64,000 nucleotides of DNA from an uncultured Eubacteriales bacterium (lineage in GTDB: Bacteria > Bacillota > Clostridia > Oscillospirales > Oscillospiraceae), in the NCBI GenBank assembly GCA_900544765.1, contig UQWI01000002.1:191971-255970 (forward strand). The letters run 5' to 3'. The notes under the pieces are model-generated. The model ran no database searches and was not told the DNA's origin. It saw only the letters and a list, made by a program, of their open reading frames with translations. Each line of letters opens with the position of its first letter. Within the stretch, counting starts at the first letter, position 1. Of this stretch, positions 8,007-16,984 are shown one piece after another. A program made the translations under genes and the position numbers.

Positions 8007-8753
8007 TCACTTGCCGCCCTTGTCGTGGCTGCGCTTGAATATGGCAAAGGGGTCCTCCGTGTCGTCGCAGTAGGCGACGAAGTTCAGGCTGGACTTTATA
8101 TGCTCCGACATGGTCTGGCGCGCAAGAGTTGGTATATGGAGCTTTATAGAGGAAACTATGGCCACATGCTGGTGAACCACCTGGCTGGACCAGGGGTTGG
8201 TGCTGCCGGGGTTGATGAACTTGGTCCAGGAGCCCTGGTACATCTTCAGGTTCGGCAGCAGCTCGTTGTAGCTGCGTATGAGGTACTTGTTGCCGGAGGC
8301 CTCCACTATGAGCTTGTGGAAGGGCATGTCCGTCTCCTTGAGGCGTATGCCGTCCAGCTTCGGCACGGCCTTCTTGAACTCCGTGGCCAGGCTGTCGAGC
8401 TGGGCTATCGCCTCGGGCGAGGCGTTTTCGGCGCACAGCGCCGCCGCCTCGCACTCTATTGCCGTGCGCGCGTCATAAAGGTCTATCATGTCGCGCAAAT
8501 TCATGTCCGTGACATAGAAGCCGCTGGTGCGCGGCTTTGTCTCCACGAAGCCTATCGCCTGCAGGCGGTTGATGGCCTCCACGACCGGCGTGCGGGATAT
8601 GCCGAGGTCCGTCGCTATCTGATTGATATTCAACTTGGAGGCTGGGGGAATGTCCAGAACTACAATCTCGTCGTACAATATCTGAGTGACTACGTCGCTC
8701 AGCTTGGCGAAGGGATTTTGTTCCAGATAATTTTCAAGCTTTTCTCTATTCAT
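8007..8753 (-). CDS. GntR-family transcriptional regulator (FCD-type)
   Basis: A 248-residue regulator. An N-terminal winged helix contains the typical LGISRTPVVEAINRL recognition region, followed by an all-helical ligand-binding domain with the DARTAIECEAA and FHKLI segments of FadR/FCD proteins. It leads the minus-strand cluster and is divergent from the transporter gene, the usual place for a local regulator that senses a pathway acid. The start is uncertain: the codon at 8753 gives the normal domain length, but its ribosome-binding site is weak. A further in-frame start at 8831 would add 26 residues. Confidence 0.8.
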   Translation of the reverse strand: MNREKLENYLEQNPFAKLSDVVTQILYDEIVVLDIPPASKLNINQIATDLGISRTPVVEAINRLQAIGFVETKPRTSGFYVTDMNLRDMIDLYDARTAIECEAAALCAENASPEAIAQLDSLATEFKKAVPKLDGIRLKETDMPFHKLIVEASGNKYLIRSYNELLPNLKMYQGSWTKFINPGSTNPWSSQVVHQHVAIVSSIKLHIPTLARQTMSEHIKSSLNFVAYCDDTEDPFAIFKRSHDKGGK

Positions 8754-8831
8754 GAAGCAATCATCATCCAAATCATCGACCAAACAAGCAAAACTAAGTG
8801 CAATTTTGATGCAGGCGGGCAGGTTTTGCAT

Positions 8832-9226
8832 TTACTAAAGCTACTTTTCATATCTAACTTTAACACAACAGGGAGGGCTAAATCAAGATATATGCAATAT
8901 TTCCACAAAAGTCACAATAGTGTTCCTTAAAAAATGCGTTTGGAAAATGCAAATCGACTCAAAAAAAGATGGACAAGTTTGTAACAAGCCAACTTCAAGC
9001 AGTGCAAAATCGGGGTGAAAGTTTTAACAAGCGTTTGACATGGGAGCAGAATTGGGAGAATTGCGAATTATTGATTTCAAATGAAAGCATATTTACAATT
9101 TGTTAAAATTAATTGCCTGTGAATTGAAACAATTTGAATATCGGTCTATAATCCACTTATGTTGCTGCAAAGCAGCTAGAGAGTAGAGAGAGCAAAAAAC
9201 AAAAATGGGAAGGAGCGCCGAGATTT
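8832..9226. promoter_or_regulatory. AT-rich divergent control region, GntR gene and transporter
   Basis: About 390-470 bp without a gene, far more AT-rich than the rest of the window. It holds a strong plus-strand promoter (9124-9152). The minus-strand promoter for the GntR cluster is not clear. No perfect GntR-type palindrome stands out by eye. Confidence 0.6.
9124..9152 (+). promoter_or_regulatory. Promoter of the YkvI-type transporter gene
   Basis: TTGAAA (9124-9129), a 17-bp spacer and TATAAT (9147-9152), about 75 bp before the start codon. Confidence 0.75.
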
Positions 9227-10417
9227 ATGACTGAAAACCCCAATGAAAAATCGGCAGTGACCAAGGGTACATTTGCGGCCGGCTTCTCCGTTGCGAGCGT
9301 GTGGTTCGGCACCCACGTTGGCGCGGGCTTTGCAACCGGCAACCAGGTTATCACCTACTACGTCCAATACGGCTGGACAGCCGTGCTTTACCCGCTCATA
9401 TCCATGGGCATCCTGGCGTATGTCATCTACACCATAATGAAGTTTGCCCGCCTGCGCGGCCTGGACAACTACGCGGATACTTTCCGCGAGCTGTGGAGCC
9501 CGTACCCCTGGCTGAGCATTACCTTCGAGATTTTTTACATAGTTATAATTCTCGCAGCAGTTGCGGCAGCAATTTCCGGTGCGGCGCTGCTGGTTGACGA
9601 CGTGTTCCATTTCCCCGGCGGAACGGAAGAGACCGCCTCCCTGATGAGCACCATACTCGTCGCCGTGCTGCTCATCCTGTTGTGCCTCTTCGGCGTCAAG
9701 CTGATAATCGCAGCATCCACGGTGCTTACCGTAGGCATTATAGTTACGGCGGGCCTGATGATAATCATCGGCGTCGCCAACCGTCCGGACGAAGTCGTGG
9801 AAGCTTTCAGCCGTCCGCTGGTCACACCAGGCAAGGCGTTTTGGCAGGGCGTTATAATCTACTGCGCCTTCCAGTGCGTCTCCATCCCGCCCATGATAGC
9901 CGCGGCCGTAACCCTGAACCAGAAGGGCGTCAAGAAGGCCGGCATTTTCGGCGGCATCATGAACGGCGGCATGCTGGCTCTCTCCGGCCTCATGCTCCTC
10001 GGCTGGATGCCTGAGATCGACGCCGCCGGCGCCAGGGCCCTGCCCAACCAGTTCATCTGCTCCAATGTCGGCATGGACTGGCTGCTGGTCGCCTACTCGA
10101 TACTGCTGTTCTGCGCCTTCGTGTCCACCTGTGTCACGCTTATCTACACGATGATCCTCCGCATAGACAAGAAGTTCTTCCAGCGCGTCAACATCCACGA
10201 GCGTATCCGCATGGCTGTCATCGGTGTCATCATGGTCGCCGTCTGCATGCTCATCAGCCGCGTCGGCATCAGCAGCATCATCACCTACGCCTACGGCTAC
10301 GACGGCTACCTCGCCCTTGTTGCCATCGTCATCCCGGTTATCATCATCGGCAACATCAAGAACAGAAAGTACGTCAAGGAGCACCCCGAGTGCCTCAAGA
10401 AGTACGGCAATTCCTGA
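9227..10417 (+). CDS. YkvI-family membrane transporter
   Basis: A 396-residue integral membrane protein with about ten or eleven hydrophobic segments. The N-terminal signature HVGAGFATGNQ resembles the unwound first helix of LeuT-fold (APC/NSS-like) carriers and is typical of the YkvI group (COG3949). No substrate is established for that group; amino acids or organic acids are plausible. A GGAAGGAG site precedes the ATG and a strong promoter lies upstream. It is divergent to the GntR-dehydrogenase-oxidoreductase cluster, so I infer that it brings in the substrate of that pathway. Confidence 0.8.
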   Translation: MTENPNEKSAVTKGTFAAGFSVASVWFGTHVGAGFATGNQVITYYVQYGWTAVLYPLISMGILAYVIYTIMKFARLRGLDNYADTFRELWSPYPWLSITFEIFYIVIILAAVAAAISGAALLVDDVFHFPGGTEETASLMSTILVAVLLILLCLFGVKLIIAASTVLTVGIIVTAGLMIIIGVANRPDEVVEAFSRPLVTPGKAFWQGVIIYCAFQCVSIPPMIAAAVTLNQKGVKKAGIFGGIMNGGMLALSGLMLLGWMPEIDAAGARALPNQFICSNVGMDWLLVAYSILLFCAFVSTCVTLIYTMILRIDKKFFQRVNIHERIRMAVIGVIMVAVCMLISRVGISSIITYAYGYDGYLALVAIVIPVIIIGNIKNRKYVKEHPECLKKYGNS

Positions 10418-10432
10418 GAGGACTGATTTGAA

Positions 10433-10633
10433 TTGAAGAATTGGCAGAAATGGCTTATCATCATATGCATTATCGCTGCTGCGGTTCTGCTCGTGACCTT
10501 CGGGTTCAAGCTCATGTTTGACTTTGTGCTCGGGCCGCTGCCAACGATCGTTCTCGTGTTCGTCATCTATGGTATAGGCCGCGTCTGGACCCGCTCTCCA
10601 TCAGACGAGGCCGCCTCGGACGGCGAAGTATAA
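10433..10633 (+). CDS. Small membrane protein (66 aa)
   Basis: A short protein starting at TTG, 16 bp after the transporter stop, with a GAGAGG site upstream. Two hydrophobic segments (about residues 7-25 and 32-48) and a charged C-terminal tail indicate a two-pass membrane protein. It is co-transcribed with the transporter and followed by a terminator. No family is recognised; an accessory subunit of the transporter is a guess from position. Confidence 0.55.
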   Translation: MKNWQKWLIIICIIAAAVLLVTFGFKLMFDFVLGPLPTIVLVFVIYGIGRVWTRSPSDEAASDGEV

Positions 10634-10645
10634 AACTAAAAGAAG

Positions 10646-10672
10646 GGCCGCCCCTCACAGGGCGGCCTTTTT
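10646..10672 (+). terminator. Intrinsic terminator after the transporter unit
   Basis: An 8-bp GC stem (10646-10653 with 10660-10667) followed by five T. Confidence 0.85.
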
Positions 10673-10769
10673 GCTGCTCCAGACGCCAGGCAAGCCCTGC
10701 ACAGCCGTGGCAGAAAATTGTGACTTACCGTCCTTCTGCGTCGTTATATTGGTGAAAGGAGGCGGGGAC

Positions 10770-11249
10770 ATGCGAGATGCAAGTGCGCGCGCACGCGAGT
10801 TCAACGCCAAATACGACGAATACGCGGCCATGGTCTACCGGCTGGCTATGGTCTACCTGGGCTGTCACGCCGACGCCGAGGACGTGGTGCAGGAGGCGTT
10901 CCTGCGTCTGCTCTGCAAAGCGCCGGAGTTCACGAGCGCCGAGCACGAGAAGCGCTGGCTCCTGCGCGTCACGGTGAACCTCTGCCGCGACTGCCTCAAG
11001 GGCTTCTGGCGCAAGCGCGCGGTGACGCTCGAGGCCGACTGCCCCATGAGAGAGCCGGAGAGCTTCGACGTTGCGGACGCTGTTGTGCGCCTGCCGGAGA
11101 AGTACAAGGCCCCCATTCACCTGCATTACTACGAAGGCTACTCGGTAGCCGAGATTTCGGACATCCTCGGCCTCAGCCAGAGCGCCGTAAAGATGCGCAT
11201 GAAGCGGGGGCGGGACATGCTGAAGCTTGAAATGGAGGACGGAGAATGA
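10770..11249 (+). CDS. ECF-type RNA polymerase sigma factor
   Basis: A 159-residue sigma-70-family protein of the extracytoplasmic-function type. Region 2 includes YRLAMVYLGCHADAEDVVQE, and region 4 includes YKAPIHLHYYEGYSVAEIS with the helix-turn-helix LGLSQSAVKMRMKRGR. A consensus AAAGGAGG precedes the ATG. The stop overlaps the start of the next gene (ATGA), so the two are translationally coupled as a sigma/anti-sigma pair. The upstream gap holds a TATATT box but no convincing spaced -35. Confidence 0.9.
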   Translation: MRDASARAREFNAKYDEYAAMVYRLAMVYLGCHADAEDVVQEAFLRLLCKAPEFTSAEHEKRWLLRVTVNLCRDCLKGFWRKRAVTLEADCPMREPESFDVADAVVRLPEKYKAPIHLHYYEGYSVAEISDILGLSQSAVKMRMKRGRDMLKLEMEDGE

Positions 11250-13861
11250 CTAGAGACGATTACCGCAAGGCCGTCGGCTACTTTGAGCCGGACGAAGGCA
11301 TGAAGCGGCGTATAGCCGCGGCGCTGGAGCAGCAGCCGCGCCGCAGGGCCCGCCCGCTGAGGCGCGCGCTGGTGGGCACGCTGGCCGCCGTGCTCGTGCT
11401 GGCCTCGCTGACGGGCATAGCCATGGCCGCCAGCCCCGAGATACGCCGGGCTGTGCTGAGCTTTTTCCACATAGCCGAAGTGGAGAGGGTGCCGTCTGAC
11501 GCGACGCCGCTCGGCGGCGAAGCCCTGACCGGGACGGAGATAGGCGATCGCGTCACGGCCTGGTATATAGACATGGACTTTGACGGCGTGTACTTCCCCG
11601 AGAAAGTCCGGCTGAACGATGACGGCAGTGTGGACGCGTTCATCGACTGGGTCATAGACGGCGACACGCTGAGCACGTATGAGTATGCGCCGGAGAAAGT
11701 CAGCTTTTCTGTCACATGGCGCGGCGCGGAATACTCGGGCGACGTGTATTACTGCGTCTATGACGGCGAGGTGACTGTCTATGACAGCCGGGATGTGCCG
11801 TGGTATGCCGCCTCCATACCCGGACGCACTGACGCCGTGCTGCTGTATGTATCGCGCGGTTCACAGGCCGACTACGAACAATACCCCTTCCTGCTCCAGC
11901 TTGAGACCGGCGAGGTTGAGGACTTCCTGGCCGGGACGGGCGTGGACGGACTCGAGCTTGCAAACAACTACAGCTTTTCCCCAGGAAACAGGCAACTCTT
12001 TGTCACCTGCGGGGACGTGCTGCTCGGCACAAGGGAGTGCTGGTATTTCGACTTCGAGAGCGGCGCGCTTATAGACGCCAAAAATCTGGCAGGTGAGGAA
12101 ATAAACACGGGTTGGTTTGCTTCTGATGGGACTCTGCTGCTGTATAAGGGCGACGACGAAAACAACACCGTCACATACTGGGCATATGACACCGGCACGA
12201 GCAAAACAACCCTGACGCTGGACAGGGCGCGCGTCATAAGGGACATCGAGGAGAACTCCACAGACGGAGCAATCATAGCCGGGAATTATGCCGTGTACGT
12301 CGACAGCGAGCGCCATGCGGAGGTCATTGACCTGACGACGGGCGAGCGGAGACCCGTCGAAGGCTTTGCCTTTAATGACGGCGACAGCTTTATGGCGAAC
12401 AGCGCCGGTACGAAGCTGGTTTATTACAACTATGAAGACGGGTGGACTAGTCTCGGCGTTCTGGACCTGATATCGGGCGGATTTGTCTCCTTTGACCGCG
12501 AGGCCGCGGAAGGCGTCAGCGAGGACATACTCTCCTGGTACGACGACGAGTACATCCAGATAGGTGGCACAGCTGCCGACGGCGGCGCGGTGTTCTACCT
12601 CTACGACGTCGAGACCAGCGATGCCGCGCAGGAGACGCCGGGTAAAACCACCGCCGGCACGATAACCGGCACCGACATCGGCGATCGCGTCACGGCCTGG
12701 TATATTGACACGCAATCAATAAGCACCTATCCCCAACCAAATCACGCCAACTACAGAGCTGACGGTTCCGTCGAATCAATCGTTTATTGGAAAACCAAGG
12801 GCGACACTCTCACGCAGTACACAGCAGAGCCGTACACCACGGAGTTTTTGCTTTCGCCCTATGGCATCGACTGCACATGTCAGGTTTCGTGGTACGCTGA
12901 CGGCGGAGAATGCATGGTATACAGCAACGGCTATGACGAGTCGAGCGGTATACACTATTATGTTCAGGCTGCACCTGAACACGGCAATGCGGCAATACTG
13001 TATGTGGAAACGCCCGTCGGAGGCGGCAAAGCTCAGGAAACCACTATCCCTGCCTCCCAAACCGAAAGCTCTCCCGAAGCAACACCGCTTCCCGTGCCGG
13101 CCGGCATTTCTGAGCGGGCGAACTACAGAGTGCAGGTCTACCTCTGCAGCCTTGAGACGGGAGAGAGCACCGCGCTCATCGGTAAGACGGAAGCGGAGCG
13201 CTTTGTAAACCCGCTGTGGTACGCCTGGAGCCCGGATTTGTCCAAAGCCCTCATAGTCTGCGACAACAACGGCCAGATTGAAACGCTGTACTTCGACCGC
13301 GGCGCGGGCGCTGTCCTGAAAGCCGATGAATTGACCGGCGAAAGCGATATTTTGGGGACGTTTATAGACAATGACACGCTGCTGCTTCACACCAACAGCG
13401 AAGAGGCGTTCTCAAGCTGGGTATACGAGACCGGCAGCGGCGAGCTCACTGCGGTGATGAAGAACGTGCCCATATACAACGCGAGGCAAAGCGGCAGCTA
13501 TGGTGTGGCCGCGAGCGAGACCCGCTACGCCGTCTGGGTGGAGAACGGCAGCATATCCATACTGGATTTGGCCACGGGAGAGAAAACGCCCGTCGACGGC
13601 TTTGAGCTTCCAAACGGCGCCCGCTTTTATCCGAACGGCGACGGCTCTCGAATAATGTATGTGCTTTTCAGCGACAGCCATGACGCCGTCGAAGAGCTCG
13701 GCGTAATAGACGTCGGGAGCGGTGAGTTCACGGTATTTGACCGCGGCGCTGCAATTGACGTTTCTGAGAACGGAGTGTCCTGGTTTAACGACGAGCTTGT
13801 CCGCATATACGGACAGAAGCCGGACGGCAGCATATACATTTACCTCTACCAAATCCACTAA
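11246..13861 (+). CDS. Membrane-anchored probable anti-sigma factor with duplicated ectodomain
   Basis: An 871-residue protein coupled to the sigma gene by a 4-bp overlap. A cytoplasmic N-terminal stretch of about 40 residues is followed by one membrane helix (about 41-62); the rest is predicted extracytoplasmic and beta-rich, like WD/TolB-type propellers. The segment starting GTEIGDRVTAWYID (residues 96-109) recurs as GTDIGDRVTAWYID at 475-488. Each copy is followed by a similar long beta domain ending in a LATGE/LTTGE block, so the ectodomain is an internal duplication. Between the halves is a low-complexity Thr/Ser/Pro linker. The anti-sigma role is inferred from position and topology; no classical zinc anti-sigma motif is visible. 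Confidence 0.65.
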   Translation: MTRDDYRKAVGYFEPDEGMKRRIAAALEQQPRRRARPLRRALVGTLAAVLVLASLTGIAMAASPEIRRAVLSFFHIAEVERVPSDATPLGGEALTGTEIGDRVTAWYIDMDFDGVYFPEKVRLNDDGSVDAFIDWVIDGDTLSTYEYAPEKVSFSVTWRGAEYSGDVYYCVYDGEVTVYDSRDVPWYAASIPGRTDAVLLYVSRGSQADYEQYPFLLQLETGEVEDFLAGTGVDGLELANNYSFSPGNRQLFVTCGDVLLGTRECWYFDFESGALIDAKNLAGEEINTGWFASDGTLLLYKGDDENNTVTYWAYDTGTSKTTLTLDRARVIRDIEENSTDGAIIAGNYAVYVDSERHAEVIDLTTGERRPVEGFAFNDGDSFMANSAGTKLVYYNYEDGWTSLGVLDLISGGFVSFDREAAEGVSEDILSWYDDEYIQIGGTAADGGAVFYLYDVETSDAAQETPGKTTAGTITGTDIGDRVTAWYIDTQSISTYPQPNHANYRADGSVESIVYWKTKGDTLTQYTAEPYTTEFLLSPYGIDCTCQVSWYADGGECMVYSNGYDESSGIHYYVQAAPEHGNAAILYVETPVGGGKAQETTIPASQTESSPEATPLPVPAGISERANYRVQVYLCSLETGESTALIGKTEAERFVNPLWYAWSPDLSKALIVCDNNGQIETLYFDRGAGAVLKADELTGESDILGTFIDNDTLLLHTNSEEAFSSWVYETGSGELTAVMKNVPIYNARQSGSYGVAASETRYAVWVENGSISILDLATGEKTPVDGFELPNGARFYPNGDGSRIMYVLFSDSHDAVEELGVIDVGSGEFTVFDRGAAIDVSENGVSWFNDELVRIYGQKPDGSIYIYLYQIH
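11543..11568 (+). repeat. Internal direct repeat, copy 1
   Basis: A 26-bp segment identical to 12680-12705, marking the start of the first ectodomain copy. The distance between copies is 1,137 bp, a multiple of three, so recombination between them would delete or add one domain in frame. Confidence 0.9.
12680..12705 (+). repeat. Internal direct repeat, copy 2
   Basis: The second copy of the 26-bp identical segment, at the start of the second ectodomain copy of the probable anti-sigma protein. Confidence 0.9.
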
Positions 13862-14251
13862 GTGGGAAGCCTTCTTTGGCCTTGGGTTCCCATGCAGAGG
13901 CATGCCTTTGCATGGGGAAGGAGAAACGTACTTCTCTGGCAGATACAAAATCGCTTCGCGACCGCTACGTTGGGCGGTGAGTACAACTCGGCTGTGCTGC
14001 TTGTAAATTTGGCAGCTGCTTTTGGCAAGGGCGGCGCAGCCGACGTTGCCGTTTGCAGCCGCTAATCCGTTCTGCCCTGTGGGATACGGTACAAGGCTGT
14101 GTGGTCGCGGGGTCGTAAGATACGGTACCAAGCGAATTTCTTTCGGGGTGTGGGGAGCTTTCTTTTTTCAAGACAAAAGAAAGCTTCACACTAGTGGCCT
14201 GCAACCCGCCGGGTTGCGCCCCGTCCCCGCCCGGCGGCGGTAAAAGAAAAG
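13862..14251. other. Intergenic region with several hairpins and short repeats
   Basis: No credible gene is seen. It contains an imperfect hairpin around CCCATGCA/TGCATGGG near 13889-13915, a short repeat GATACGGTAC near 14082 and 14118, an 11-bp perfect stem at 14156-14185, and a stem around GCAACCCGCCGGGTTGC at about 14201-14217. It may be decayed mobile or duplicated sequence. Confidence 0.5.
14156..14185 (+). terminator. Hairpin, possible terminator of the sigma/anti-sigma unit
   Basis: A perfect 11-bp stem (14156-14166 with 14175-14185) with A/T-rich loop side. No long T run follows. Confidence 0.45.
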
Positions 14252-14275
14252 AGGCCCCGGGGTTTCCCGGGGCCT
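14252..14275 (-). terminator. Terminator of gapA
   Basis: A 10-bp GC stem (14252-14261 with 14266-14275). On the minus strand it is followed by a T-rich tract, placed 17 bp after the gapA stop. Confidence 0.85.
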
Positions 14276-14291
14276 TTGAGCTATACGCAGA

Positions 14292-15386
<1,095 letters not shown>

Positions 15387-15525
15387 CTATTTGCAATATT
15401 CTAAACATTCCATACGTTTTGTAGCCCCTGCCAATTTTTTTAGTCTCTGAAAGCGCTCCAGTCGGCATATCATAGTAATACGGCTCGCGCCCGGCGCGCC
15501 AAACAGAAAAAATTGCAAATACACG

Positions 15526-15554
15526 TTGAATTCTGTAGCAGAAGCTGATATTAT
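15526..15554 (+). promoter_or_regulatory. Promoter of the sensor-like gene and rqcP
   Basis: TTGAAT (15526-15531), 17-bp spacer, TATTAT (15549-15554), 45 bp before the start codon. Confidence 0.7.
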
Positions 15555-15599
15555 TAGTAAAAAAGGCGCCGGTACAGCGCCGAATATTAAGGGGTATGC

Positions 15600-16592
15600 A
15601 TGACTGATTTAGGAAATACCCTAGCGGGGCTGCTCCGCTCCGCCGACGAAGGGTTAGTGTGCACATCGGAGCACAAGATAATTTTTATGAGCGGCAAGGC
15701 AAAGGCCCTGGTCGGGGATTTCACCGGCCGGGACGATTTCACGCTCTTTGAGCCGGAGCTGATGGCGGTTGCGCCGGGGGAGGAGCTCTCCACGCGCCTG
15801 AACGGCCACCCCGTAACGGTCAGAGCCGACGTGTACGAGGGCTGCCGGATGTACTACATCGTATCCCTGCTCGTGCCCGGAAAATATATACAGCTCTCGC
15901 CGCTGGAGGAGGCGCAGGTGCGCGCGAATCTTAACGATTTGCGCATCGCCTCCGACAACGCCCTGCAGGGCGCCGACAACAGGGCCCTGCGCCGCAGCCT
16001 CGAGTCCGTGAAGCACAACAGCTCGAAGATTGAGCGCACGCTGGTCAGCAACTCGCTGCTCGGCCGCCTGAGCCAGGGCGACGAGCCGGTTAAGCCTGTT
16101 TCCTTGGACATGGGCTGCTTCCTGGCCGACGTGCTGGATCCGGTTATCGGGCTGGCAGTCGGCCGTGGCGTGAGCCTCGAGTACAGCCTAGGTACAAACC
16201 TCTGCGCCGTCGTCGACCCGGAGCTCACGGCGAAGCTCATCCTGGAGCTGCTGTGCAATCTGCTCATGGGCATCGAGGACGAGGGCAAGATAATGGTGAA
16301 GGCACTGAGGCGCGGCGACATGGTCGCACTGTACTTCGACTCCAGCGCGACTTCCGATTCCGACGGGCTGCGCCTGGCCTCCGCGATCGCCATAGCGCAG
16401 GGCGGCTCCCTGCTGAGCACCACCGGCCCGGACACCTCCCACTACTGCTGCACCGTGCCTGCCGGGCCCGCCGACTCCGCGCTCGGCTCGGAAGACAACT
16501 TCGGCCTCTCCCCCTCGCAGATTTTCAGCCGCGTGATGATACAGCTCTCGCCCTGGCTGCACTCCGAGGATTACGACTACAGGCTTTTCTGA
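15600..16592 (+). CDS. Degenerate histidine-kinase-like protein
   Basis: A 330-residue soluble protein. The first 100 residues resemble a PAS-like sensor. A helical segment around SVKHNSSKIERTL has a single candidate phospho-acceptor His 139. A C-terminal region resembles a GHKL ATPase lid-less remnant, with an N-box-like LILELLCNLL (about 214-223) but no recognisable G1/G2 glycine motifs. I therefore call it a degenerate or atypical kinase, perhaps a signalling scaffold. It lies 11 bp upstream of rqcP and shares its promoter. No response regulator is nearby. Confidence 0.5.
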   Translation: MTDLGNTLAGLLRSADEGLVCTSEHKIIFMSGKAKALVGDFTGRDDFTLFEPELMAVAPGEELSTRLNGHPVTVRADVYEGCRMYYIVSLLVPGKYIQLSPLEEAQVRANLNDLRIASDNALQGADNRALRRSLESVKHNSSKIERTLVSNSLLGRLSQGDEPVKPVSLDMGCFLADVLDPVIGLAVGRGVSLEYSLGTNLCAVVDPELTAKLILELLCNLLMGIEDEGKIMVKALRRGDMVALYFDSSATSDSDGLRLASAIAIAQGGSLLSTTGPDTSHYCCTVPAGPADSALGSEDNFGLSPSQIFSRVMIQLSPWLHSEDYDYRLF

Positions 16593-16603
16593 GGCGGTTG
16601 CGT

Positions 16604-16843
16604 ATGCGTGTAGACAAGTTTTTGAAGGTTTCGCGGCTTATAAAGCGCCGCACGGTGGCCAATGAGGCCTGCGACGCAGGTCGCGTCACCATAAACGGCC
16701 GGGTTGTCAAGGCCGGCGCCGAGGTCAAGGCCGGCGACGTGCTCACCGTCGCCTTCGGAGAGCGTACGCTCCGCGTCGAGGTTGTCTCCGTCGACGAGCA
16801 CGCCTCCAAGGCCGACGCCCCCGCCATGTACCGCGAGATATAA
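16604..16843 (+). CDS. rqcP: S4-domain RNA-binding protein RqcP (YabO/Hsp15 family)
   Basis: A 79-residue protein almost entirely made of an S4 domain: MRVDKFLKVSRLIKRR at the start, then GRVTINGRVVKAG and AGDVLTVAFG. This is the pattern of Bacillus RqcP (YabO), which binds the peptidyl-tRNA/23S RNA of stalled 50S subunits and supports Ala-tailing by RqcH. In many sporeformers it neighbours yabP/yabQ; here it instead follows a sensor-like gene. A short 6-bp hairpin (16842-16858) follows. Confidence 0.9.
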   Translation: MRVDKFLKVSRLIKRRTVANEACDAGRVTINGRVVKAGAEVKAGDVLTVAFGERTLRVEVVSVDEHASKADAPAMYREI

Positions 16844-16900
16844 CCGCTTTGAGCGGTTTGACCAAAACCAGCCGTTTTGCGGCGCAAATATTATGCAACA

Positions 16901-16930
16901 ATCGCGCAAAGTGCTTGCATTTTGCGCGAT
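16901..16930. promoter_or_regulatory. Perfect inverted repeat over the -35 region, candidate operator
   Basis: ATCGCGCAAA (16901-16910) and its exact reverse complement TTTGCGCGAT (16921-16930), separated by 10 bp that contain the -35 hexamer of the next gene. Such placement suits a repressor dimer. A hairpin role is unlikely because the repeat lies upstream of the predicted transcription start. Confidence 0.65.
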
Positions 16931-16942
16931 TCCTGTTATAAT
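16915..16942 (+). promoter_or_regulatory. Promoter of the flavodoxin-like gene
   Basis: TTGCAT (16915-16920), 16-bp spacer, TATAAT (16937-16942) with an extended -10 TG at 16934-16935. Confidence 0.8.
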
Positions 16943-16984
16943 TGTAGCAGAGTTCGTTATACCAAGCACAAAGGGGGAAAACTG

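Noticed and set aside
16842..16858. Terminator of rqcP
   Set aside because: Only a 6-bp stem with no T run; too weak to list as a separate terminator.
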